Shown here one piece after another: positions 1 through 7,337 of a stretch of DNA of 31,580 nucleotides; within the stretch, counting starts at the first letter, position 1, and each line of letters starts with the position of its first letter. The DNA comes from DATGMB01 sp035293845 (GTDB lineage: Bacteria; Acidobacteriota; Terriglobia; Bryobacterales; Bryobacteraceae). The translations under genes and the position numbers were made by a program. The stretch covers positions 1 through 31,580 of the forward strand of contig DATGMB010000318.1 in the NCBI GenBank assembly GCA_035293845.1, in the 5' to 3' direction. The notes under the pieces are model-generated. The model did not search any database, had not been told where the DNA came from, and saw only the letters and a list, made by a program, of their open reading frames with translations.

Positions 1-1
1 T

Positions 2-595
2 CAGTCGATGGCGGGCGCACAGTACGGTGTGCGCTGGATGCCGGTCTATTCGCTCTCGAACAGCGGGCCGCACCAGCCGCCCGGGCCGGAGAGTCCTTAC
101 AGCGCCATCGAGCCGCTGTATCCGGATGCCCGGCAGTTGACAGCGCGGGAGAATCCGTTCCCGGCGCCGTTCGCGCATCGCCGCTACAGCATGCTCATCG
201 AGCCTTCGATCTATCTCAACGCGCTGCTGCGGGACATCGAATTGGCGGGCGGGCGCATCGTGGTGCGGGAGTTCACGACCGTACGCGAGCTGGCGGCGCT
301 ACCGGAGGCGCTGGTGTTCAACTGCACGGGCCTGGGCTCGCGCGAACTCTGCGGAGATCGGGAGTTGACGCCGATCCGCGGCCAGCTCACATTCCTGCTG
401 CCGCAGCCGGAGGTGAATTACATGACGATCGGGCCCGGCGACATCTACATGTTTCCGCGGCAGGACGGTATCCTGCTGGGCGGCACTCACGAGCGGGATA
501 ACTGGAACACGGAAGCGGACGCCGCGACCGTCGAGCGGGTGCTGCGCGAAAATGCGGTGGCACTGACTCTCCGGAAGCCGGGGCGGGCAGCCTGA
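2..595 (+). CDS. FAD-dependent D-amino-acid-oxidase-like oxidoreductase, C-terminal part
   Basis: The reading frame is open from the first base of the window, so the N-terminal FAD-binding Rossmann part lies upstream. What remains fits the C-terminal half of the DAO/DASOX family: a central segment with the stretch VFNCTGLGSREL, which in this family closes the FAD pocket, followed by an IRGQL strand and a late MFPRQDGILLGGTHE segment that in D-amino acid and D-aspartate oxidases contains the substrate-lining and GG flavin-contact residues. These enzymes oxidatively deaminate D-amino acids to 2-oxo acids with release of H2O2. The extreme C-terminus (ALTLRKPGRAA) is shorter and more basic than usual, so slight truncation is possible. 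A GC-rich hairpin covers the stop codon. The family assignment is firm; the substrate cannot be told. Confidence 0.82.
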   Translation, partial: QSMAGAQYGVRWMPVYSLSNSGPHQPPGPESPYSAIEPLYPDARQLTARENPFPAPFAHRRYSMLIEPSIYLNALLRDIELAGGRIVVREFTTVRELAALPEALVFNCTGLGSRELCGDRELTPIRGQLTFLLPQPEVNYMTIGPGDIYMFPRQDGILLGGTHERDNWNTEADAATVERVLRENAVALTLRKPGRAA

Positions 596-604
596 GCGCC
601 CGCC
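582..604. terminator. GC-rich hairpin between convergent genes
   Basis: Perfect 7-bp stem (GGCGGGC at 582-588, GCCCGCC at 598-604) with a 9-base loop that includes the oxidase stop codon. It sits between two convergent genes, as a bidirectional terminator would, but neither side has a T-run. Termination is an inference. Confidence 0.35.
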
Positions 605-609
605 GGCGA

Positions 610-1059
610 CTACCGGCCCATGGCCTTCTTGAGCTTCGAGATCAACCGGTCCGCGACTTTCCGTTCGCCGCCGCGTTTCATGGCGCCGAATAGAAGGCTG
701 CGGTCCCCGGCTTCGTCCGTCCAGAGGATCGTTTTGCCGGATTTGTCCACCAGGGAGACGGTGCCGGTAGCGTTATCATGCAGGCCGAGATAGCGGCCGG
801 TAATCTCCGCGCCGGTACCTTTCTTCTCCTCGTCCACTCCGGTGAGGATGCCGTCGGCGTCATTTTTGTCGAGCACGACAATCAGGCTGCCCTTGAATTG
901 CTTGGAGATCTCGGCCCGAAGATACTGATCGAGGTCATTCGGCATCTTCTCGATATAGACCTTGTGGATGTCGCGGAGGGACGGCGTGGACTGGGCGTAG
1001 GCGAAACTCGCGGCGGCCAGCGCGCCGGCCGCCGCGGCAAGTAAGATAGAGCGTTTCAT
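610..1059 (-). CDS. Small exported protein of unknown function
   Basis: A 149-residue protein starting at MKRSILL. A start ten codons upstream is open, but it would put extra residues before a clean Sec signal peptide (basic n-region, alanine-rich core, likely cleavage after SFAYAQ). The mature part is small and mixed alpha/beta: it begins with a VYIEKMPNDLDQYL segment, continues with a hydrophobic strand LIVVLDKNDADGILTG and a strand pair ending in TGTVSLVDKSGKTILWTDEAG, and finishes with a basic helix (KVADRLISKLKKAMGR). There are no cysteines, metal motifs or membrane segments after the signal. The pattern resembles small periplasmic proteins common in Acidobacteriota, but I recognise no named family. 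A candidate promoter lies just upstream at 1088-1117. Confidence 0.75.
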   Translation of the reverse strand: MKRSILLAAAAGALAAASFAYAQSTPSLRDIHKVYIEKMPNDLDQYLRAEISKQFKGSLIVVLDKNDADGILTGVDEEKKGTGAEITGRYLGLHDNATGTVSLVDKSGKTILWTDEAGDRSLLFGAMKRGGERKVADRLISKLKKAMGR

Positions 1060-1087
1060 GATGTGAAAGTAACCCGCAGAAACGCTC

Positions 1088-1117
1088 AAGATAATGGGAA
1101 CGGCTGCGGCAAGTCAA
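1088..1117 (-). promoter_or_regulatory. Sigma-70-like promoter for the 610-1059 gene
   Basis: On the minus strand TTGACT (1117-1112) is followed after an 18-base spacer by TATCTT (1093-1088). The -35 matches consensus at 5 of 6 positions and the -10 at 4 of 6. The predicted start near 1081 gives a leader of about 22 bases. Confidence 0.4.
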
Positions 1118-1163
1118 GATGTTGTAGTACTCACCCGGCCGTCCCCACCAGGGTCCCGCAGGC

Positions 1164-1619
1164 CTATTCGCCCGTTGGCCCGTGCACCCTTCCGCGTGGT
1201 CCGCCGCCCTCGCCCCATCCGTGCGGCATCGAGTTGTATGCGGCTTGCTGCGCGGGCGTCAGGATGTTGTAGAATGCCGCGTTCGCCTTGGCGTTGATGT
1301 CCATCAGTTGCGCCGCGAGCGGGCCGGACTGATTGGAGAGCTGGTCTATCGTCGCGGTGTCGTTCCTCTGGATGGCGTTTTGCATCGCGGTGCGGTTTGC
1401 TTGCAAGGTGCTATGTATGGGCTGAGCGGCGGTGAACGCGTTGGTGAAGATGGTGGTGGCCTGGGACTTCTGAGCTTCGGTCAGGTTGAGTTGCGCCGCC
1501 AGCCGACTCACCTTCCGCTGGGCCAGGGTTGCGGGATCGGCCGCCGCGGTAGAAGTCTGTGCGAATGCCGTCGTGCCGATCGCCGCGGCCAGGAAGAAAG
1601 CTTGAAAAATGCGTTGCAT
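1164..1619 (-). CDS. Spy/CpxP-like periplasmic LTXXQ protein
   Basis: A 151-residue protein with a Sec signal peptide (MQRIFQAFFLAAAIGTTAFAQ). The mature protein is almost entirely helical and has the two family-marking motifs: LNLTEAQKSQ near residue 45 and ILTPAQQAAY near 125. Spy and CpxP form a cradle-shaped periplasmic dimer that acts as a chaperone or stress sensor; here only fold and location are supported. The C-terminus is glycine- and proline-rich. The start is fixed by a strong Shine-Dalgarno sequence, GGAGG, about 11 bases upstream within 1630-1640. It follows the amidase gene on the same strand after about 95 bases, so it may have its own promoter. No Cpx-type kinase or sensor is adjacent. 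Confidence 0.78.
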   Translation of the reverse strand: MQRIFQAFFLAAAIGTTAFAQTSTAAADPATLAQRKVSRLAAQLNLTEAQKSQATTIFTNAFTAAQPIHSTLQANRTAMQNAIQRNDTATIDQLSNQSGPLAAQLMDINAKANAAFYNILTPAQQAAYNSMPHGWGEGGGPRGRVHGPTGE

Positions 1620-1714
1620 GGGTCAGTGGGACCTCCCTCCATGCATCCAGCAGCTAGAACGCCAGTGAATCAAAGGAGTCGCTGGTGCGTGCGTAAAGAT
1701 CCGATCAAGGATCG

Positions 1715-3103
1715 TCAGGCGGGCGGACGCCAGCCGCCGAAGGCCTCTTCGAGCCGCAGGGCGAGGGCGAGCGCCACGTCTTCGCGCCAGGGCGCGGCGG
1801 CGATCTGCACGCCCATGGGGAGACCGTCCGCGGTCGCGCCGCAGCGCACGACGGCAGCGGGCCAGCCGGTCAGGTTGTACGTCATGGTGTAGGCGAATCC
1901 GGGAAAGACATGGTCGCGGATCGATTCACCGTGTAGCAGGGCTGGAAAGGCGGCCGCCGGGGAGAGCACGGCGTCCCAGTCGCCGAGGAAGCGGTGCATG
2001 CCGGCGCGGAACTCGTCGAGTTCGGCCCAGCAGGCGGCGAAGCCCTCGATGGACGTGCGGAAACCCTCGTGCTTGCGCAGCCAGCCTTCGAGCAGCGAAT
2101 GGGTTCGGTCGCTGCCGATGGCGCGGAGGAAGCCGCGCAGCCCCGCGCCGCCATCGGGCGCGAGATAGCGCATCTCGAGTTCATAGCTGCGGTCGACGCC
2201 CGGCGGGCGGCACTCGCGCGCACCAAGCTCCGCCGCTGCCTGACGCACGACGCGGACGGTTTCGGCATCGGGCGGGAGGATGCCGTTGTCGGTAAAGAAC
2301 GCAATGCGCAAATCGCCGGTGCGCACTGCGCGCGGATCGCCCAGCGGCACGGGCGGCACGGTGCGGTCGCGGCCGTCCGGCGCGGCGAGCAGGGGCAGAA
2401 TGGCGCACAGATCCTCGACGCGGCGCGCCATCGGCCCGATCTGCCAGACGGCCTCGACCCATCCGCCGGCGGGCGGGACGTGGCCGGTGCGAGGGAGGCG
2501 GCCCGAGGTCGGCTTAAGGCTGGCGACACCGCAGAAATGGGCGGGTACGCGAACGGAGCCCGCGGCATCGCTGCCGAGGCCGAACGGGGAGCCGCACGCC
2601 GCGATGAGAGCCGCTTCCCCGCCGCTCGATCCGCCGGAGGTGCGCGCGAGATCGTACGGATTGTTGGTGCGGCCGTGGATCAGGTTGTCGCTTTCGAATG
2701 AGAAGAGCAGGTCCGGCAGGTTGGTTCGCGCGAGGGGAATGGCGCCGGCGGCGCGCAGGCGCGCGACCAGGGTCGCGTCTTCGGTGGAGGGCGGCGCGTT
2801 GCGGTAACCCCACGTGCCGGCGGTGCAGACTGTGCCGGCGACTTCGATCGAATCCTTGATGGAAAACGGGACGCCATCGAGCGGACCGAGGCGCCGGCCG
2901 CGGGCGCGGCGGGCATCGGCTTCGCGCGCGGCGGCGAGCGCCGAATCGGCGAGCACTTCGACGGCAGCATTGAGCGCGGGGTTGACGGCTTCGATGCGGG
3001 CGATATGCGCGCGGACGAGTTCTTCCGAGGAGATGGCGCCTTCGGCGATGAGGCGGCCTTGGCCGATGCCGGAAAGGGCAAGGATTTCGGTCATGGTTGC
3101 CAT
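1715..3103 (-). CDS. Amidase-signature family hydrolase
   Basis: A 462-residue protein of typical amidase length. The Ser-cisSer-Lys triad is visible: Lys83 in PFSIKDSIEVAG, Ser159 in the TSGGSSGGEAAL signature loop, and Ser183 in GSDAAGSVRVP. It has no signal peptide, so it is probably cytoplasmic. Members hydrolyse amides, including fatty-acid, aryl, nicotinamide-type and Glu-tRNA(Gln) amides. With no gatB/gatC neighbour and a divergent C-terminus, a stand-alone amidase is more likely than GatA. Two starts are open, the first codon and MTEIL three codons later. Neither has a clear ribosome binding site, because a strong palindrome (3106-3125) abuts the start. It is separated from the upstream UnbV gene by only about 21 bases and may be read through from it. 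Confidence 0.88.
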   Translation of the reverse strand: MATMTEILALSGIGQGRLIAEGAISSEELVRAHIARIEAVNPALNAAVEVLADSALAAAREADARRARGRRLGPLDGVPFSIKDSIEVAGTVCTAGTWGYRNAPPSTEDATLVARLRAAGAIPLARTNLPDLLFSFESDNLIHGRTNNPYDLARTSGGSSGGEAALIAACGSPFGLGSDAAGSVRVPAHFCGVASLKPTSGRLPRTGHVPPAGGWVEAVWQIGPMARRVEDLCAILPLLAAPDGRDRTVPPVPLGDPRAVRTGDLRIAFFTDNGILPPDAETVRVVRQAAAELGARECRPPGVDRSYELEMRYLAPDGGAGLRGFLRAIGSDRTHSLLEGWLRKHEGFRTSIEGFAACWAELDEFRAGMHRFLGDWDAVLSPAAAFPALLHGESIRDHVFPGFAYTMTYNLTGWPAAVVRCGATADGLPMGVQIAAAPWREDVALALALRLEEAFGGWRPPA

Positions 3104-3105
3104 GC

Positions 3106-3125
3106 GGGCCGGGCCAGCCCGGCCC
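3106..3125. repeat. Perfect GC palindrome between UnbV stop and amidase start
   Basis: A 20-base near-palindrome with 9-bp arms (GGGCCGGGC / GCCCGGCCC) around a 2-base centre. It overlaps the last base of the UnbV stop codon and ends two bases before the amidase ATG. It could be a terminator or attenuator stem or a dispersed palindromic element; it has no T-run. Confidence 0.5.
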
Positions 3126-4765
3126 TACTGTTCGGTCACCGTGAGCCGCTGGTCCGCTTTCACGTTCGCCAGCTTCTGATGCGTGCCGCTGGGCCAGAAG
3201 ATTTCGACCGTTGTGGCGGCGGTGTCCTTGCCGAGACCGAAGGTGAGGGCGAGGTCGCTCGCGGAGCAGTAGGAGGAGCCGCTGTGGACCGTCTGCATCT
3301 GCGCGCCGCCGGCGCTCGCGACCCGCACCACGGCGCCGATGCCGTCGCGGTTGCTCCTGGTGCCGGCGAGACGGAGTTGCAGCCAGTGGTTGCGGTTGCC
3401 GCCATCGTTGCGGTAAAGGACCGCGGGGCCGTTGTTCTGGCTAACGAGAATATCGAGATCGCCGTCGCGGTCGAAATCGCCATAAGCCGCGCCGCGAGCC
3501 ACCATGGGTTTGGTGAACGCTACTACGGGCTCGAATTTCCCGCCGCCCTGGTTGTGGAACAGCAGCGGCAGCTCGGCATACTGGATTTTCGGCTGCACGC
3601 GGCCGATTTCCTCTTCGATGTGGCCGTTGGCGGTGAAGATATCGGGGTAGCCGTCGAGGTCGTAGTCGAAGAAGAACAGGCCGAAAGTCAGGCTGAGCAG
3701 GGTGGCGCGGCCGATGGGCGAGCGCGGGGCTTCATCGACGAACAGGCCGTTGCCTTCGTTGTGATACAGCCCGAGCATCTGATTGGAAAAGTTGCCGACG
3801 ACGAGCGCCTGGCGGCCGGAGCGGTCGTAGTCGGCGCTATCGACGCCCATGGCGCCGCGCGCGACGCCATCCTCGCCGAACGCCACGCCCGCGGCCAGGC
3901 CCTCCTCTTTGAAGCGGCCGTTCTGCAGGTTGCGGTAGAGCTTGTTGGGCTGCGTGTCATTGGCGACGAACAGGTCGGGCCAGCCGTCGTTGTTGTAATC
4001 GAGCACGGCCACGCCGAGCGACTTGCTCGCGGGATCGGCGAGGCCGGCCTTCTCGGTGACATCCTCGAACTTACCGTTTCCGAGGTTGCGGTAGAGCTTC
4101 GAGGACGTGCCTTTGTACGATTCCGGCGTGCAGTAGGATTTCGACGAACCGTCGAGCGAGCACCACTGATCGTTCTGCTGCGTCCACTGGACGTAGTTGG
4201 CAACGAAGAGATCGAGCTTGCCGTCGCGGTCGTAATCGAGCCAGGCGGCGCTGGCGGCGAAAGCGGAGTTGTGGAGTCCCGCGGATTGCGTGACGTCCCG
4301 GAAGTGGCCGCCGCCTTCGTTGTGGAACAGATGGTCGCCACCGAGCGCGGTGATGTAGAGATCGTCGCGGCCGTCGTTATCGTAATCGCCGACGGCGACG
4401 CCGAGGCCGTAGATCTCGATATCCAGGCCGGAGCCACGGGTAATATCCGTAAAAGTGCCGTCGTGGTTGTTGCGGTAGAGAGCGGCGGTGGTGTGGCGGC
4501 CGTGCGGAATCAGGTCCTTGCCGTTGATGAGGAGGATGTCGAGCCAGCCGTCGCCATCGGCATCCAGGAAGGCGCAGCCGGCGCCCATGGTTTCGGGCAG
4601 CCACTTCTTGCCGGTGCGGCCCGCGTTATGGGTAAAGTGAATGCCGGCGGCGGCGGTGACGTCGGTGAATTTAATTGCCGGGGCTGGAGACTCGCCCGGC
4701 GCTTTCACTGCGTACAGCGCTAACAACGCGCTCAGTAGTATGGTCGTGAATCGGCTGGCGTTCAT
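3125..4765 (-). CDS. Exported FG-GAP/VCBS repeat protein with C-terminal UnbV (ASPIC) domain
   Basis: A 546-residue CRTAC1-like protein. A signal peptide (MNASRFTTILLSALLALYAV) is followed by the typical opening FTDVTAAAGIHFTHNAG and then repeated calcium-binding beta-propeller motifs such as DADGDGWLDILL, DYDNDGRDDLYI, DYDRDGKLDLFV, DYNNDGWPDLFV, DYDLDGYPDIFT and DFDRDGDLDILV. The last ~90 residues match the UnbV/ASPIC domain (NHWLQLRLAGTRSNRDGIGA ... VEIFWPSGTHQKL). Such proteins are secreted or periplasmic; their biochemical role is unknown, and binding or scaffolding is only inferred. The start at 4765 is chosen because it gives the signal peptide, although the upstream cytochrome gene then overlaps it by 95 bases. 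It is the last gene of a three-gene set with overlapping ends. Confidence 0.9.
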   Translation of the reverse strand: MNASRFTTILLSALLALYAVKAPGESPAPAIKFTDVTAAAGIHFTHNAGRTGKKWLPETMGAGCAFLDADGDGWLDILLINGKDLIPHGRHTTAALYRNNHDGTFTDITRGSGLDIEIYGLGVAVGDYDNDGRDDLYITALGGDHLFHNEGGGHFRDVTQSAGLHNSAFAASAAWLDYDRDGKLDLFVANYVQWTQQNDQWCSLDGSSKSYCTPESYKGTSSKLYRNLGNGKFEDVTEKAGLADPASKSLGVAVLDYNNDGWPDLFVANDTQPNKLYRNLQNGRFKEEGLAAGVAFGEDGVARGAMGVDSADYDRSGRQALVVGNFSNQMLGLYHNEGNGLFVDEAPRSPIGRATLLSLTFGLFFFDYDLDGYPDIFTANGHIEEEIGRVQPKIQYAELPLLFHNQGGGKFEPVVAFTKPMVARGAAYGDFDRDGDLDILVSQNNGPAVLYRNDGGNRNHWLQLRLAGTRSNRDGIGAVVRVASAGGAQMQTVHSGSSYCSASDLALTFGLGKDTAATTVEIFWPSGTHQKLANVKADQRLTVTEQ

Positions 4766-7337
4766 TATTGTCCTCGGGGCTCGCAAGGCGCGGCTGCGCG
4801 GTCAGAGCCTGCGATGCTTCGTCGGCTTTGAAGCGGCGGAAGAGGCGCTCTTCCCGCGCGGCTTCGCCGGTCTGTCCCAGGCCGCGGAAGCAGAGCATCA
4901 GGTTGTAGTGCGCCTGGAGGTCTTCGGGGTCGACGGACAGCGTATCGAAGAACACGTGGACCGCCTCGGTGTAGCGCCGCTCCAGGAACAGAATGCGGCC
5001 CTGCTGATTGGTGACGACGCGGTCGCGCGGGTACTGGCGGCGGACGTCGGCGAGGCTTTCGAGCGCGCCGTTGTAGTCGCCGCAGGCCTTCTGCACCATG
5101 GCCAGGAAGAATTCGGCGCGCGCGAGGTGCGGCGCAAGCGCCAGCGCTTTCTTCAGATACGGGCGCGCCGCTTCGGTCTCGCCTTCCTGAATCAGCGCGC
5201 GCGCGACGTTGACCCAGCCATCGGGGTACGAGGGCTCGGCTTCGGTAACGCGCTCGAAGGCGTACTCCGCGCCTTTGAGATCGCCCTGGAGCAGCATGCC
5301 GATGCCCCAATCGTTCCAGCGCTCGCGGTCCTGTTTGCGCGCAAGGGGCTGCCACCGCGGCTCACCGAGGGCGACGGTGGTGCGCGCGGCCGCCATGGTC
5401 ACGATGGGGAGCACGGGAACTTTCGCGGGGTCGGCGGTGTACTCGCGGCTGTCGTAGGCAAGACCCGCGGGACCGGGCTGCGGCACGGCGCCGAAGGAAA
5501 AGCGCGTGTAATAATCCGTGAACTTGCGGTAGTTGAGCCTGGCTTCGAGCGTGATGGGGCCGGCCGCGTCGCGCGGGATATCGACGAGGTAGTGGACCGT
5601 ATCGGCCGCTCCTGGCGGGATCAGGTGAACGTAGAGCACGCTGCGCGCCTGCCAGGCATTGCGCTTGTTGATCGGGTTGCCCCTTTCATCGATCAGGTAG
5701 GAGCGGTAGAAGTGCGCGCCCTTATCGACCGGGCCGCGGCCGTCGTCGGCAACCCGCCCGCTCCAGGCGAGGATGCGGCCGTTGGCGTCGCGCGCCTGGA
5801 ATTCGAGCCACACGTCGAAGCCGTCGATGGTGCCGGCGGGGAAGAAGTGGCCGATCTTGCGGGTGCGGACCACGGCATCGACGCGGACGGTCGAGCCCGG
5901 CTGGAAGGCGACGCCCGGAGCATCGAGCGGCGCCGCGACCTTCCCGACCTCGCGGATGACGACCGGGCCGCTCTGCTCGGCTTCCTCACCGACGGCGAAA
6001 GTGGAGGCGAGCGCGGGCGTATCGGCGGCGCGGCGCTTCATTTGAACCGCGGCGGCCGCCTTTTCCACCGGCGAGGCGGCGAAGAGGTCCACGGTGATGA
6101 AACCGGACTTGAGAAATGCCTCGGTCTCGGCGAGTTGCGCGGCATCGTGATTGACAGCCGCAACCGCGGTGTTCGCCGCGGCGAATCGGTGGGAGTGGAC
6201 TTTGCCGTTGCGATTGCCGGGATCGCGCGAATCGCGCAGCGGCATGTGGCAATCGGCGCAGTCGGAGGATTTCGCAGGGTAGTAGAAGGATCGCGCGCCC
6301 TGGCCGGAAATGCCGCTCGCCTGCCAGTTGTCGTACTCGTTGAAGCCGCGCAGCCAGCGGTAATGATTCACGGGCTCATCGAGGTGCACTTTGTGGCAGG
6401 CGGAGCAGTATTCGGAAGTCTGCTCGCGCATGAAGGGCTGGAGGAAGGTGCGGCGGTGCGGCTCCGGGTTGAGGTAGGTCAGGAAAGCGTCGGCTTTGTG
6501 GATCAGCGGGTTCCGGCTGCTGGCGAGCTCGTGCAGCGGCGGATAGGTGATCTGGAAATCGCCCTGCCCCATGGTGCTGTAGACATGCGTCATGGAGTGG
6601 CAGGACATGCAGCCGAGGCCGTTCTGCGCTTCCGGGGTGTCCACCTGCTCTTTCATGGGGCGGTCGAAGCGGCCGTTAAAGAAGACGGCGTGATCGTGGC
6701 AGCCGGCGCACCATTTGCTGCCCTGGGTGCCGCTGAGCTCCTGCATGTGCAGGATGGTGGCCTTATAGAACGGGTTGTTGAAGGACGCGAAGTGGTGCAT
6801 CGAGCTCTTCCACTCCTCGTAAATATCCTTGTGGCACTCGCCGCACTGCTTCGATTCCATGAAGAAATCGGACGGAATGAGCCCGCCAGTGTTGGTTCGG
6901 GCGGAGGACGGCCAGAAGGGAGAGCGCGGGCCTTGGCCCTCTTCCTGCATAGTGGCCGCGACCGTGCGTGGATTCCGGATGCGCTCGGGAGCACGGCCGA
7001 AGCGGAGCGCGAGGGCGAGAGCGAAAGTGGCGGCGAGGGCGGGGGTCCAGCGGGGTTTGAGAAGAGCCAGGCCGCATACGGCGAAGAGGACGTGGGCCCA
7101 GAGGATGGTGCGATGGTCGAAGGTGGCGCCGGCGAAGATGAGGTAGAGTCCGAGGACGAAGGCGACCGCGAGCGGCACAGCGCGCGGGCTGCGGCGAAAT
7201 TGGTAGAGCAGCCAGCCCACACCCGCTGCGCCCAGCACGATGTGCAACAGGACGTTGGCGACGTAGAAAATCGTGGCCGAAGGCAGCGCGGACACATACG
7301 CCGCATTCACCACCATCAGGAAGAGGACCCAGAGCAT
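4671..7337 (-). CDS. Membrane-anchored pentahaem cytochrome c with C-terminal TPR domain
   Basis: An 888-residue protein. The first ~110 residues hold four or five hydrophobic membrane segments. A cytochrome part follows with five CxxCH haem-attachment motifs: CGECH at 165-169, CAGCH at 210-214, CMSCH at 243-247, CSACH at 311-315 and CADCH at 360-364. Many spare histidines could serve as distal ligands, as in the cytochrome c554/multihaem family. A beta-rich middle region (about 450-620) leads into TPR helices (about 660-850), e.g. GDLKGAEYAFERVTEAEPSYPDGW. It probably sits in the inner membrane with haems outside the cytoplasm and passes electrons; the partner is unknown. The ATG at 7337 is chosen over GTG at 7340 because it forms a TGATG overlap with the preceding stop, indicating coupled translation. 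Confidence 0.9.
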   Translation of the reverse strand: MLWVLFLMVVNAAYVSALPSATIFYVANVLLHIVLGAAGVGWLLYQFRRSPRAVPLAVAFVLGLYLIFAGATFDHRTILWAHVLFAVCGLALLKPRWTPALAATFALALALRFGRAPERIRNPRTVAATMQEEGQGPRSPFWPSSARTNTGGLIPSDFFMESKQCGECHKDIYEEWKSSMHHFASFNNPFYKATILHMQELSGTQGSKWCAGCHDHAVFFNGRFDRPMKEQVDTPEAQNGLGCMSCHSMTHVYSTMGQGDFQITYPPLHELASSRNPLIHKADAFLTYLNPEPHRRTFLQPFMREQTSEYCSACHKVHLDEPVNHYRWLRGFNEYDNWQASGISGQGARSFYYPAKSSDCADCHMPLRDSRDPGNRNGKVHSHRFAAANTAVAAVNHDAAQLAETEAFLKSGFITVDLFAASPVEKAAAAVQMKRRAADTPALASTFAVGEEAEQSGPVVIREVGKVAAPLDAPGVAFQPGSTVRVDAVVRTRKIGHFFPAGTIDGFDVWLEFQARDANGRILAWSGRVADDGRGPVDKGAHFYRSYLIDERGNPINKRNAWQARSVLYVHLIPPGAADTVHYLVDIPRDAAGPITLEARLNYRKFTDYYTRFSFGAVPQPGPAGLAYDSREYTADPAKVPVLPIVTMAAARTTVALGEPRWQPLARKQDRERWNDWGIGMLLQGDLKGAEYAFERVTEAEPSYPDGWVNVARALIQEGETEAARPYLKKALALAPHLARAEFFLAMVQKACGDYNGALESLADVRRQYPRDRVVTNQQGRILFLERRYTEAVHVFFDTLSVDPEDLQAHYNLMLCFRGLGQTGEAAREERLFRRFKADEASQALTAQPRLASPEDNNERQPIHDHTTERVVSAVRSESAGRVSSPGN

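Noticed and set aside
3005..4723. A 572-codon plus-strand open frame opposite the UnbV gene.
   Set aside because: Shadow frame. The minus strand has six clear calcium-propeller motifs and a signal peptide.
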